The notes: a model not told the origin generated them from the letters alone. DNA of 64,000 nucleotides from an uncultured Celeribacter sp. (GCF_963675965.1 NZ_OY780935.1:496001-560000); one strand, 5' to 3'. Counted from the stretch's first letter, positions 52,900 to 62,160 are shown. Translations and numbers: made by a program.

Positions 52900-54024
52900 A
52901 TGATCTCCACAAAATCCCTGTCCCGTCGCGGCTTCCTGAATATGGGCGCCATGGCCAGCGCCGGCCTTCTGCTGCCGAAAACCGGTCTGATCCAGCCTGC
53001 CTATGCGGTCGCCCCGCTGGCGCCAGTGGCCGAAGAAGACGCCCATATCGCCTTTGGCCATACCGGCCCGACCTCGGATGAAGGTTGGACCTGGGCACAT
53101 GACCAGGGCATGAAAGCGGTGGAGGCGGCCTTCCCGAAACTGCGCACCTCCTATGTCGAAAGCATCCCCTATTCCGCAGATGCGACACGGATCTATCGCC
53201 AGTTCGTCGCCGATGACGCCTGCATGGTTTTCGCGACCTCGAACTATGGCGACTTCCTTTATGACGTGGCCAAACGTGCGCCCGATGTGGCCTTCTACGA
53301 ATGCGACGGCCGCAACCCGATGGACAATCTCGGGACCTATTACGTGGCGCATTGGTATCCCTCCTACGTTGCCGGGATCGCCGCTGGTGCGATGTCTAAA
53401 AGCGGCAAGCTGGGTTATGTGGCTTCTTTCCCCGTGCCCTCGGTTTATTCCGGCACCAACGCCTTCCTGATGGGCGCCCGCACGGTGAACCCCCAAGCCA
53501 CGCTTCAAACCATCGTGATCAACAGCTGGTTCGATCCGCAGGCCGCCACGCAGGCCGGGACCGCGCTGATCGACAACGGCTGCGACGTGCTCTTTGGGAT
53601 CATGGATGAAGCAGGCTACCTGCAGGTTGCTGAAGAACGCGGCGCCAAGGCCGTGATGTGGAACACCGACCTGCGCCGCTATGGACCGAAGGCCTATATT
53701 TCCTCCGTCGTGGTCGACTTCAAAGACTGGTATGTCGAACAAGTTCGCCGCCGTCTGGCGGGTGAATGGACCCCGACCTATGAGCTGCTGCCCTTCGGTG
53801 GTGGTGTGGACGTCGATCCTTGGGGCGAAACCGTGCCCGCCGATGTCGCGGCGAAAGCCGATGCGGTCAAAGCCTCGATCCTCGACGGTTCCTTCAACCC
53901 CTTCGTGGGCGAGATCAAGGACAGCAAGGGCAACGTCAAAGTGGCGAAAGGCCAGACCATGACGGAGCAAGAGCTCTATCACTGGAACTGGTCCATCGAA
54001 GGCGTCTCCGGTCTGGACGCCTGA
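52900..54024 (+). CDS. BMP-family ABC transporter substrate-binding protein
   Basis: About 374 residues. A twin-arginine signal 'SLSRRGFLNMGAMASAGLL' opens the protein, followed by a basic-membrane-protein (PnrA/Med-like) binding domain: 'FGHTGPTSDEGWTWAHDQG', 'MVFATSNYGDFLYDVAKRA', 'GTYYVAHWYPSYVAGIAAG'. BMP proteins bind nucleosides or purines. The ATG at 52900 is favoured by the signal peptide; one at 52885 adds five residues. It is the first gene of the plus-strand operon. Confidence 0.92.
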   Translation: MISTKSLSRRGFLNMGAMASAGLLLPKTGLIQPAYAVAPLAPVAEEDAHIAFGHTGPTSDEGWTWAHDQGMKAVEAAFPKLRTSYVESIPYSADATRIYRQFVADDACMVFATSNYGDFLYDVAKRAPDVAFYECDGRNPMDNLGTYYVAHWYPSYVAGIAAGAMSKSGKLGYVASFPVPSVYSGTNAFLMGARTVNPQATLQTIVINSWFDPQAATQAGTALIDNGCDVLFGIMDEAGYLQVAEERGAKAVMWNTDLRRYGPKAYISSVVVDFKDWYVEQVRRRLAGEWTPTYELLPFGGGVDVDPWGETVPADVAAKADAVKASILDGSFNPFVGEIKDSKGNVKVAKGQTMTEQELYHWNWSIEGVSGLDA

Positions 54025-54026
54025 TC

Positions 54027-55601
54027 ATGACGGGTCGTCCCGGTACAATCCAACAGCGTCTCGGGCTCACGCCCGGGACGCCTCCGATTCTCGCGCTCAA
54101 AGGTGTGAGCAAATATTTTCCCGGGGTCATCGCCAATGAAGACGTGGACCTTGAGGTCTACCCTGGCGAAATCCACGCGCTTCTGGGCGAGAACGGCGCG
54201 GGCAAATCCACCCTGATGAACATCGTCACCGGCATCTATCGGATGGATGCGGGCGAAGTGATCGTCGATGGCGAAGCCCGCGATTTTGCCTCCCCACCCG
54301 ACGCGATCGAGGCGGGCATCGGCATGGTGCACCAGCACTTCAAACTGGTGCGCGCCTTCACCGTTGCAGAAAACATCCATCTGGGCTGGCGCGACACCCC
54401 CAAACGGATTTCCCGCAAAGCGCTCGAGGCGCGCACCGCCGAATTGTCCAAAGAGCTTGGACTGTCGGTCAAGCCCGGCGCCGTGGTCGGCGATCTGTCC
54501 ACCGGCGAACAGCAGCGGGTGGAGATTCTGCGGGTGCTGGCACGCAATGCCAAACTGCTCATTCTCGACGAACCCACTGCGGTGCTGACGCCCTCTGAGG
54601 CGCGCGACCTGTTTGCCGCGCTCAAGGCCTTTACCGCCCGCGGCAATGCGGTGATCTTCATTTCGCACAAACTCGACGAGGTGATGGAAATCGCCAATCG
54701 GGTCTCGGTCCTGCGCAGCGGGCGCAAAGTGGCGACCGAATGGACCGAAAACTGTACCGAAAAATCTCTGGCACAGATGATGGTCGGACGTGAAATCGTG
54801 CTGACCGATGCCGGAGAGCGGCGTACAGCCGACGCCACAGTCCCCCCATGCCTGCAGCTAAAGGATGTCAGCCTCACCACATCGCAAGGCAGCGTGCTGA
54901 AAAACATCTCGCTCGACCTGCGGCCCGGCGAAATTCTCGGGATTGCCGGTGTGGCCGGGAACGGGCAGCGCGAGCTGACCCATGTGATTGCCGGTTTAGC
55001 CACCCCGACCGAGGGGCAGATCCTGCTGGATGGCGAAGATGTCACCCAGAGCGGCGCCCGCGCCATGGCGCGCAAGGGCATCGGCCATATCCCCGAAGAC
55101 CGGCTCCATGCCGGTATGGCCCCGACATTGTCGATCACCGACAACGCGGTGCTGCGCGAATACGGGCAGCCGCCACTGAACCGCAAGGGCTGGTTCTCCC
55201 CGCGCGGGGCAACAAATCTGGCCCGCGAAATCGCCAAGGCCGCCGAAGTCTTTGTCCCGGATTTTGCCATGCCCGCCCGCAACCTGTCGGGTGGCAACCA
55301 GCAACGTCTGGTCGCGCGCCGCGAAATGCGTATCGCCGACAAGATCCTGATCGCCGCCTACCCGTCACGCGGGCTGGATGTCGGCGCGATCAACACGATG
55401 ATGCGCTATTTCGTCGATCTGCGCGATCAGGGCGTGGCTGTGATACTTATCTCAGAGGAACTCGAAGAACTGATGAGCTTTTCCGATCGTATCGCCGTCA
55501 TGTTCCATGGCGAAATCATGGGCATCACCCCCGCCGAAGGTGCGGATGTCGAAGTCATCGGCCTGATGATGGGCGGCAAACGTCAGGAGGCCGCAGCATG
55601 A
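54027..55601 (+). CDS. BMP-type ABC transporter ATP-binding protein (two ABC domains)
   Basis: A 524-residue protein with two nucleotide-binding domains. The first has Walker A 'LLGENGAGKSTLMNIV', signature 'LSTGEQQRVEIL' and Walker B 'LLILDEPTAVL'. The second has a reduced Walker A region 'GVAGNGQRELTH', signature 'LSGGNQQRLVARREM' and a changed Walker B 'ILIAAYPSRGLDVG'; this degeneracy is usual for sugar/nucleoside ABC proteins of this class. It starts two bases after the binding-protein stop. Confidence 0.95.
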   Translation: MTGRPGTIQQRLGLTPGTPPILALKGVSKYFPGVIANEDVDLEVYPGEIHALLGENGAGKSTLMNIVTGIYRMDAGEVIVDGEARDFASPPDAIEAGIGMVHQHFKLVRAFTVAENIHLGWRDTPKRISRKALEARTAELSKELGLSVKPGAVVGDLSTGEQQRVEILRVLARNAKLLILDEPTAVLTPSEARDLFAALKAFTARGNAVIFISHKLDEVMEIANRVSVLRSGRKVATEWTENCTEKSLAQMMVGREIVLTDAGERRTADATVPPCLQLKDVSLTTSQGSVLKNISLDLRPGEILGIAGVAGNGQRELTHVIAGLATPTEGQILLDGEDVTQSGARAMARKGIGHIPEDRLHAGMAPTLSITDNAVLREYGQPPLNRKGWFSPRGATNLAREIAKAAEVFVPDFAMPARNLSGGNQQRLVARREMRIADKILIAAYPSRGLDVGAINTMMRYFVDLRDQGVAVILISEELEELMSFSDRIAVMFHGEIMGITPAEGADVEVIGLMMGGKRQEAAA

Positions 55602-56656
55602 CCAGCCTTCGTTTCCAACGCATGCCAATCGCCCCGGGGCGGGTCGCCTTCGTGATCCGCATCCTGTCGGTGCTTCTGGCGCTTTTAACAACGGCCATTC
55701 TGCTCTGGATGTCCGGGCGTAACCCGCTGGAACTTGGCGGCAAAGTGCTGTCCTCCACCTTTGGATCCTCTTTCGGGCTTGAAGACCTTGCCCTGCTGTT
55801 TGCCCCGCTGATCTATTGCGGTCTGGCCGTCGCCGTGGCGCTGCGCATCGGCGCGTGGAATATCGGTGCTGAAGGGCAATTCAACTTTGGCGCCTTCTGT
55901 GCCACGGGCGTCGCCCTCTTCGTCCCCGGCCCCGGCTGGATGGTGCTGCCTTTGATGGTGGTGGCCGGCATGATTGGCGGGGCGCTCTGGATCTTGGTCC
56001 CCACCTTGGCGCGCGCCTATGCCGATGTGTCGGAGCTGATCACCACGCTTCTGATGAACTTCGTCGCCATGCTACTGGTCTATTGGGTCGCAACGGGTCC
56101 TTGGCTCGATCCCTCGGGCATGGCCTTGGCCACCACGTCGCGCCTGCCTGTCTCTGTGCCGCCTGTGTGGGGCATCGTGCATTGGGGCCTGCCGGTCGCG
56201 ATCGGGCTGGCGATCGGGCTTGCGCTGTTCTTCACCTACACCCGCTGGGGTTATGAGGTGCGCATCGCCGGGGCCAACCCTGGAGCGGCCCGCTATGCCG
56301 GGATGCCGGTCAAAACCCAAATGATCGGCGTCATGCTTCTGTCCGGCGCCATTGCAGGTCTGGGCGGTATGATGGAGGTCGCGGGCACCGTCGGACGCCT
56401 TCAGGGCGGGATATCAAACAACTATGGCTACCTTGGCATCATGGTCGCCGTTCTGGCCCGCGCCGCGCCGCTGGGCGTGCTGGCAACAGCCTTTTTCATG
56501 GCCATCGTGCTGAATGGCGGCATCATTCTGCAATCGCAGGGGCTGACCACACACACAGTGCTCGCCGTCACCGGGCTGATCCTGCTCTATGCCGCCATTG
56601 GCGATGAGGCCGCCCACTACAAGATCCTTCGAACAGAGCACAAGGGAGAGAACTGA
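55598..56656 (+). CDS. BMP-type ABC transporter permease 1
   Basis: A 352-residue inner-membrane permease of the branched-chain/nucleoside type. Helices such as 'LALLTTAILLWMSG' and the family motif 'ALRIGAWNIGAEGQFNFGAF' are visible, with 'VSELITTLLMNFVAMLLVYW' and 'RIAGANPGAARYAGM' further on. Its ATG overlaps the ATPase stop by four bases. It forms the channel with permease 2. Confidence 0.93.
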   Translation: MTSLRFQRMPIAPGRVAFVIRILSVLLALLTTAILLWMSGRNPLELGGKVLSSTFGSSFGLEDLALLFAPLIYCGLAVAVALRIGAWNIGAEGQFNFGAFCATGVALFVPGPGWMVLPLMVVAGMIGGALWILVPTLARAYADVSELITTLLMNFVAMLLVYWVATGPWLDPSGMALATTSRLPVSVPPVWGIVHWGLPVAIGLAIGLALFFTYTRWGYEVRIAGANPGAARYAGMPVKTQMIGVMLLSGAIAGLGGMMEVAGTVGRLQGGISNNYGYLGIMVAVLARAAPLGVLATAFFMAIVLNGGIILQSQGLTTHTVLAVTGLILLYAAIGDEAAHYKILRTEHKGEN

Positions 56657-56657
56657 C

Positions 56658-57593
56658 ATGGATATTCTGGCAGGTCTCATTCAAACCGCCTTTCTGGCCG
56701 GCGGCGTTCTGGCGCTGGCGGCCCTGGGCGAAGTGCTGGCCGAACGTGTCGGCGTCGTGAACCTCGGCGTCGAAGGTCTGATCGCGCTTGGCGCCATGAC
56801 GGCGGTGGCCACGGTGGTCAGCACCGGCTCCCCCTGGCTGGGGTTGACCGTGGCGCTTTTCGTGGGGCTCGCGGCAGGCATGGTCTTTGCCGCGGCGACC
56901 GTGATCGTGCGGGCCAATCAGGTGCTTTGCGGGCTGGCGCTGACCTATATCGGCACCGGCATGGCCGCGACTCTTGGCAAGCCCTTCTCCGGCTCACCGG
57001 TCCCGGCCACTTTCGCCGACATCAACATCCCCCTGCTGTCGGATCTGCCCTTTTTCGGGCGCGCCTTTTTCAGCCATAACATTTTGGTCTACATCATCTT
57101 TCTTGCCCTGCCGCTGGCGCTGCATGTGCTGATGTTCCACACGCGTCACGGGCTGAACATGCGTGCCGTCGGGGAAAATCCCGCCGCCGCCGATGCTGCC
57201 GGCATCCCGGTCATGAAGATGCGTTTCTGGTACACCTCTTTGGGGGCGTCTCTGGCGGCGGGTGCCGGGGCCTATCTAACCCTGAGCTTTGTACCCAGCT
57301 GGTCCGAAGGCGTGGTCGCAGGCCGCGGCTGGATCGCCGTGGCTCTCGTGATCTTTGCAGGCTTTCGCCCTGTCAATGCCGTGCTGGCCGGGCTGCTCTT
57401 TGGCTTTGTGACCGCTTTGGGCTTTGTCGGACAGGCCCGCAACTGGCCGATTGCCGCCTCCTTCCTGTCGATGCTGCCCTATCTCGGCACTATGGCGCTG
57501 ATGATCGTTCCCGTCATCACATGGCAGCGCATGCGCCGCCTCATGGCCGCGCCCGAAGGCATCACGCAACCTTACTTCCGGGACCAACGATGA
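56658..57593 (+). CDS. BMP-type ABC transporter permease 2
   Basis: A 311-residue inner-membrane permease. It starts MDILAGLIQTAF one base after the permease 1 stop. The motif 'ERVGVVNLGVEGLIALGAM' is typical of the second permease in nucleoside/purine ABC systems, and 'RAVGENPAAADAAGIPV' matches the coupling loop. The next gene overlaps by four bases. Confidence 0.93.
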   Translation: MDILAGLIQTAFLAGGVLALAALGEVLAERVGVVNLGVEGLIALGAMTAVATVVSTGSPWLGLTVALFVGLAAGMVFAAATVIVRANQVLCGLALTYIGTGMAATLGKPFSGSPVPATFADINIPLLSDLPFFGRAFFSHNILVYIIFLALPLALHVLMFHTRHGLNMRAVGENPAAADAAGIPVMKMRFWYTSLGASLAAGAGAYLTLSFVPSWSEGVVAGRGWIAVALVIFAGFRPVNAVLAGLLFGFVTALGFVGQARNWPIAASFLSMLPYLGTMALMIVPVITWQRMRRLMAAPEGITQPYFRDQR

Positions 57594-58999
57594 GCACCGT
57601 TCTTTTCAAACATATCTCCTGGCTGGCCACCTTCAATGATGAGGGCGGTCAGGCCGGGCGCGAAATTCAGGACGGCTATGTGATGATCCGTGACAATGTG
57701 ATCCTGTCCTGCGGTCCGATGGCAGAATGCCCGCAAACCCCGGTGGATCGCGTGCTGGACATGTCCGATCATGTGGTGATGCCGGGGATGGTGAACACCC
57801 ACCACCATTTCTACCAGAACCTCACCCGTGTCATGGTTCAGGATGACGAGCTATTCGTCTGGCTGAAAACGCTCTATCCGATCTGGGCCAATATCGATGA
57901 CCGCGCCATGGAAACGGCGTCGCGCATGGCAATGGCGGAGCTGATCCTGTCGGGCTGCACCACCTCGTCGGATCATCAGTATATCATGCCCAATGATTGC
58001 ACATTGGACACGCCCATCCGCGTGGCCCAGGAGATGGGCCTACGTTTTCACGCCGCCCGAGGCGCGATGAGCCGTGGCGAAAGCAAAGGCGGCCTGCCCC
58101 CCGACAGCTGTGTCGAAGAGGAAGAGGACATCCTCAAGGACGCAGAGCGGTTGATCCACAGCTATCACGACATGTCCAATCACGCGATGACACGGATCGT
58201 TCTGGCCCCCTGTTCGGCCTTTTCCGTGACACAGGGGCTGATGAAGGACGCCGCCGCGCTGGCGCGCAGCCATGACGGCGTGCGACTGCATTCGCATATC
58301 GCCGAGGTACTGTCAGAGGAAGAATACTGTCTCGAAACCTACGGCATGCGCTCGGTCGCCTATGCCGAAAGCTGTGACTGGCTGGGGCCTGACGTCTGGT
58401 TTGCCCATGCCATCTTCCTCAACAACGACGAAATCCATACGTTTGCCGACAGCGGCACCGGGGCAACGTTCTGCCCCTCTGCGCACATGCGCTGCAGACT
58501 GGGGATCATGCGCACACGCGAGATGCTGGACGCCGGTGTGACCGTGGGTCTGGGCGTCGATGGATCGGCCTCCAACGACACGTCCAACATGTTTGCCGAA
58601 GCCCGCATGGCGCAGTATCTGCAGCGTGTTGCGCCCGATCGCTACCTCTCCGAAGCACCGGGCGGGCGTGGCGGTTTTGGCGGCACCCCCACCGCACTTT
58701 CCGCGCGCGAAGCGCTGTGGATGGCGACCCGTGGCGGGGCAAAACTTCTGGGCCGCAATGACATCGGTCAGATCGCGCCCGGGAAATCCGCCGACATCAT
58801 CGCCGTCAAGCGCACGCGCCTCGGGCTGGCGGGCACCCAACGCGATCCTTTGGCCGCTCTGCTCATGTGCGGACCCTTTGATGTCGACTATTCTTTCATC
58901 AATGGCGTACCAATTGTGGAAAAAGGTGCCTTCACCCGGCTGGATGTGGATGCAGCGCTCGCCGATCATGCTAAAACGATGGATCGGATCTATGCCTGA
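57590..58999 (+). CDS. 8-oxoguanine deaminase-like amidohydrolase
   Basis: A 469-residue amidohydrolase. Ligands are in 'MVNTHHHFYQNLTR', 'RLHSHIAEVLSEEEY', 'WFAHAIFLNN' and 'GVDGSASNDTSNMF'. The segment 'VWLKTLYPIWANID' and 'ELILSGCTTSSDHQYIMP' closely follow the known 8-oxoguanine deaminases, which turn 8-oxoguanine into urate. The ATG at 57590 overlaps the permease stop by four bases. It links transport of an imported purine to deamination. Confidence 0.9.
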   Translation: MSTVLFKHISWLATFNDEGGQAGREIQDGYVMIRDNVILSCGPMAECPQTPVDRVLDMSDHVVMPGMVNTHHHFYQNLTRVMVQDDELFVWLKTLYPIWANIDDRAMETASRMAMAELILSGCTTSSDHQYIMPNDCTLDTPIRVAQEMGLRFHAARGAMSRGESKGGLPPDSCVEEEEDILKDAERLIHSYHDMSNHAMTRIVLAPCSAFSVTQGLMKDAAALARSHDGVRLHSHIAEVLSEEEYCLETYGMRSVAYAESCDWLGPDVWFAHAIFLNNDEIHTFADSGTGATFCPSAHMRCRLGIMRTREMLDAGVTVGLGVDGSASNDTSNMFAEARMAQYLQRVAPDRYLSEAPGGRGGFGGTPTALSAREALWMATRGGAKLLGRNDIGQIAPGKSADIIAVKRTRLGLAGTQRDPLAALLMCGPFDVDYSFINGVPIVEKGAFTRLDVDAALADHAKTMDRIYA

Positions 59000-59009
59000 G
59001 GACGCTACC

Positions 59010-59885
59010 ATGACTGACCTGACCCCGCTCGATCAAGCCACATCGGATCAATGGTATTGCATTCAAAATCTGGCCGAAATCCCAGCCTATGGAATGACCA
59101 CCCGGCTGCTGGGGCGTGATCTCGCCATCACCGGCGGCGACAGCCCCAGTGCCCGTTCCGAAGGTCGCGCCCTGCCGGTGCGCCAGCGCTATGGCTACTT
59201 GTGGACGACCTTGGGCAATCCCAACACCGATGTGCCCGACATTTCCGAAGCCGACGAAACCGATCGCCGCTATGTGCCCTGCGGTGCGGTCAAGGTGCGC
59301 TCCTCTGCCCCGCGAGTGATCGAAAACTTTCTGGATATGGCGCATTTTCCCTTTGTCCACACCGATATTCTGGGGTCCGAAGAACATCCGGAAGTCGAAA
59401 AATACAAATGCGAAATCCGCCGCGATGTGGATGAAGTCTGGGCCACCGATTGCGTGTTCACCCAGCCGCAAGCGGCGAAATCCGCCCTGGGCGCGATCCG
59501 CACGGATTACATCTATCGCGTGACCACGCCTTTCACCGTGCTGCTCTACAAGACCTGCCCTGTTTCCGACACCCGCTGGGACGTCATCTGCCTGTTCGTG
59601 CAACCGATGGAACCGGGACTGTGCCGCGCCCACCCCGTCATGTTCCTGCTGGATGACGACAGCAGCGATGCCGATCTGATCGGGTTTCAACAGGTCATTT
59701 TCCTGCAGGACCGGATCATCCTCGAAAACCAGCGCCCACTGTTGCTGCCGCTTGAACCGCGCACCGAAACCCCCACCCGCGCCGATGCCTCCTCCATTGC
59801 TTATCGCCGCTGGCTCAAGGAAAAAGGCTGCGTCTACGGCACCACGCTCGGCCCGGCACTGCCGCTCGACGAGGCCGCCGCATGA
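59010..59885 (+). CDS. Rieske-less ring-hydroxylating oxygenase catalytic subunit (NdmC-like) B
   Basis: A 291-residue paralogue of the minus-strand Rieske-less subunit. 'SDQWYCIQNLAEIPAYG' joins directly through 'LLGRDLAITGGDSPSARS' to 'LPVRQRYGYLWTTLG', with no CxH or CxxH. The iron motif 'ENFLDMAHFPFVHTDILG' is identical over 18 residues to that of paralogue A, and 'FLQDRIILENQRPLLLP' holds the likely third ligand. The ATG at 59010 has GAGGA seven bases upstream. Lying between 8-oxoguanine deaminase and guanine deaminase genes, it must act on a purine-related compound and needs an external Rieske donor. Confidence 0.88.
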   Translation: MTDLTPLDQATSDQWYCIQNLAEIPAYGMTTRLLGRDLAITGGDSPSARSEGRALPVRQRYGYLWTTLGNPNTDVPDISEADETDRRYVPCGAVKVRSSAPRVIENFLDMAHFPFVHTDILGSEEHPEVEKYKCEIRRDVDEVWATDCVFTQPQAAKSALGAIRTDYIYRVTTPFTVLLYKTCPVSDTRWDVICLFVQPMEPGLCRAHPVMFLLDDDSSDADLIGFQQVIFLQDRIILENQRPLLLPLEPRTETPTRADASSIAYRRWLKEKGCVYGTTLGPALPLDEAAA

Positions 59886-61222
59886 AAGACCTGAAACGCC
59901 GGAAAATCGTCTTTTCCGGCTATCATGCCCCGCGCCGCGGCGAGATCGAAAGCTTCGACCGGGCGGTGATGACACTGGCCGGGGATGGCACGATCCTGTC
60001 GGTCGATCCCAACGGGGGGGCAGATCTCGATCCGGCAGAAACCCTGACTTTGCCCGACCACTGGATTTTGATCCCCGGTCTGGTCGATCTGCATGTGCAC
60101 GCGCCGCAATACGCCCAATTGGGCACGGCGCTGGATGTGCCGCTGGAAGACTGGCTGCAGACCTACACCTTTCCGCTTGAAGCCCGCTTCAGCGATCTCG
60201 ACTATGCCGAGACCGTCTACACGGCACTGATTGAGGACATGCTGGCGCTCGGCACAACCACCGCGCTGCATTTCGCCACCGTCCATGTCCCAGCGACCCA
60301 ACGCCTTGCGGAAATCTGTCTGGCGCGCGGCCAGCGTGCGCTGATCGGCAAGGTGGCGATGGACGATCCCACGCAATGTCCGCAGGATTACCGCGACAGC
60401 TCGGCAGAGGCGGCGATTGCCGGAACACGGGCTGTGATCGACCATATCAATGCCCTGCCCGGCAATGACGGGCTGGTCCACCCGGTGATCACCCCGCGCT
60501 TCATCCCCTCCTGCACCGACGCCTGCCTGTACGGTCTGGGTGCGCTGGCGGCGGAGACCGGCACCCGCGTGCAAAGCCATGTGTCAGAAAGCGACTGGCA
60601 ACATGGCTATGTTCAGAACCGCTGCGGCTGCTCGGACGCAGAAGCCTTTGACCAGTTTGGCCTGATGCGCCCGCATTCCGTCTTTGCCCATGGCACCCAC
60701 CTGTCGGACAGCGACATGGATCTGATGATCGAGCGCAATGCCGGCGTTGCCCATTGCCCTCTGTCGAACGCCTATTTTGCCGGGGCTGTCTTTCCCCTGC
60801 GGCGCGCTTTGGAAAAGGGGCTGAACGTCGGGCTGGGGTCGGACATCTCCGGCGGCCCTGCTGGGTCGATTTGGGAAACCGCACGGATGAGCATCGCCGC
60901 CGCACGGCTGCGCGAAAGTGGCGTCGACGCAGGTCTTGCCCCGGCCGCGCGCGGCACGGGTAACGCACGCATCGATTTTCGCACCGCCTTCTATCTTGCC
61001 ACCCGTGGTGGAGCCCAAGCACTGGGGCTGAACGTCGGCAGCTTTGAACCCGGGATGAAATTCGACGCTCTGGCCATTGACCCGAATGCCCCACAGGGCA
61101 CCGTGCGGCTCTGGCCGGAGAACACCGGCGATCTGCGGCTGGAAAAACTGCTCTACTCGGTGTCACGCGCCAATATCGCCGCAGTCTGGACCGACGGACT
61201 TGAACGGCTGACCGACCGCTGA
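59882..61222 (+). CDS. guaD: Guanine deaminase
   Basis: A 446-residue amidohydrolase that turns guanine into xanthine. 'VDLHVHAPQYAQLGTAL', 'LEDWLQTYTFPLEARF', 'QSHVSESDWQHGY', 'FAHGTHLSDSDMDL' and 'GLGSDISGGPAGSI' match GuaD closely. Its ATG overlaps the oxygenase stop by four bases and it ends the plus-strand purine operon. Xanthine would be a substrate for the molybdenum hydroxylase on the other arm. Confidence 0.94.
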   Translation: MKDLKRRKIVFSGYHAPRRGEIESFDRAVMTLAGDGTILSVDPNGGADLDPAETLTLPDHWILIPGLVDLHVHAPQYAQLGTALDVPLEDWLQTYTFPLEARFSDLDYAETVYTALIEDMLALGTTTALHFATVHVPATQRLAEICLARGQRALIGKVAMDDPTQCPQDYRDSSAEAAIAGTRAVIDHINALPGNDGLVHPVITPRFIPSCTDACLYGLGALAAETGTRVQSHVSESDWQHGYVQNRCGCSDAEAFDQFGLMRPHSVFAHGTHLSDSDMDLMIERNAGVAHCPLSNAYFAGAVFPLRRALEKGLNVGLGSDISGGPAGSIWETARMSIAAARLRESGVDAGLAPAARGTGNARIDFRTAFYLATRGGAQALGLNVGSFEPGMKFDALAIDPNAPQGTVRLWPENTGDLRLEKLLYSVSRANIAAVWTDGLERLTDR

Positions 61223-61227
61223 CACGA

Positions 61228-61365
61228 TGTCCCCCATTCGAAGCGCTGCAAACCGATACCCTCACGGAGATTTTGGGCTTGGCGGTTGCGGCGCTTTCGT
61301 CCGGGATCCCCTGTGCACTGCTCACCCTGAGCGACACCATCGGCGGCGGATCGCGGGCACCGGGC
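61228..61365 (+). pseudogene. Possible xdhC-type accessory gene remnant
   Basis: Directly after guaD one frame reads 'LTEILGLAVAALSSGIPCA', 'LLTLSDTIGGGSRAPGT', which resembles the N terminus of XdhC/CoxF maturation proteins (normally followed by a M-x-V strand). The resemblance then stops and the frame gives no further family sequence. XdhC inserts the sulfurated cofactor into molybdenum hydroxylases, so a broken copy next to such an operon is plausible, but the match is short. Confidence 0.35.
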
Positions 61366-61544
61366 ACACCGCCTATCGCGCAGCCGGTTTCACAGTGCTC
61401 CGCAATCCCGAAGCGGAGAGCGACATGGCAGGGTCCCTGCAACTGGGCGCCTCGACAACGACCGCCACAAAGGTGCTAATTGCGCTGGCGGATACCGTCA
61501 GACTACGGCACATGGCGTCACGACTATAGGGAAAAGACCATAAT

Positions 61545-61578
61545 AAAACCCGCGAGCGGGAGGAGGCTCGCGGGTTTT
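61545..61578. terminator. Terminator at the end of the guaD operon
   Basis: AAAACCCGCGAGC (61545-61557) and GCTCGCGGGTTTT (61566-61578) form a perfect 13-bp stem with an eight-base loop, followed by TT. It lies between guaD and the convergent DUF1127 gene and can serve both. Confidence 0.92.
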
Positions 61579-61631
61579 TTCGCGTTGCGGGGAGGAGAGA
61601 ACGCAACGCAGGAGAAATCTTTGGGTGCGCC

Positions 61632-61847
61632 TCAGATCATACGACCCGCTTCGGCTGCGATGTCACGGATCGACAGGCGCGACACGCCCAGATCCGCCAG
61701 TTCCGCATCTGTATAGGTCGACAGTTCGTTGTAAACGCGTTTGGCTTCCGCACGTTGCGCGCGACGATGTGCCAACTTAGCAAGATAGGCATCGAGCCGA
61801 ATTGCAATACCGCCGGTCACTCCAATGTTTTGGGACAAAGTGGCCAT
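61632..61847 (-). CDS. DUF1127 small protein
   Basis: A 71-residue protein with the arginine-rich DUF1127 helix-turn-helix-like motif at its C terminus ('LSTYTDAELADLGVSRLSI' then 'RDIAAEAG'). The start at 61847 has AGGAG nine bases upstream. Short DUF1127 proteins of alphaproteobacteria act in RNA turnover, stress and phosphate responses. It stands alone between two operons. Confidence 0.88.
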   Translation of the reverse strand: MATLSQNIGVTGGIAIRLDAYLAKLAHRRAQRAEAKRVYNELSTYTDAELADLGVSRLSIRDIAAEAGRMI

Positions 61848-62160
61848 AGCTTCCGCTCCTTTCGCCAGAATTTCCAACTTGCCCGTCTAACGCTTACACA
61901 TTCATTCAAAGCGCTTCGGGCATCTTCTATGCCATCAATATGATCCTGTTAGCGCCCTCATACCAGTTCCAAACCGCGAAACCCGCCATGCAATGTGGAC
62001 ATATCTCTGCCCAAGCCGACATGGCTGCGTCATCGCCCCCAGCCCGGCAGAAGACGTGCAACCTGTCGCCACATTTCGCACCTGTTCGCTTCGGCGCTTG
62101 CGCGCCCTGCCCGCTTCATGATCTATGACTGCCAACACCATGACAGCCTGAGGATGTGCT
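61848..62160. other. Divergent promoter gap
   Basis: About 310 bases between the DUF1127 gene and kdsA, with no convincing gene. It must carry both promoters; GAGG lies seven bases before the kdsA ATG. Confidence 0.5.

Noticed and set aside
52675..53982. Long open frame (435 codons) antisense to the BMP binding protein
   Set aside because: Complement of a confident gene with a twin-arginine signal; composition rich in His, Arg and Gly without any domain.
54848..55597. Long upstream extension of permease 1
   Set aside because: The extension is a shifted frame of the ATPase gene; the permease starts at the ATG at 55598 that overlaps the ATPase stop.
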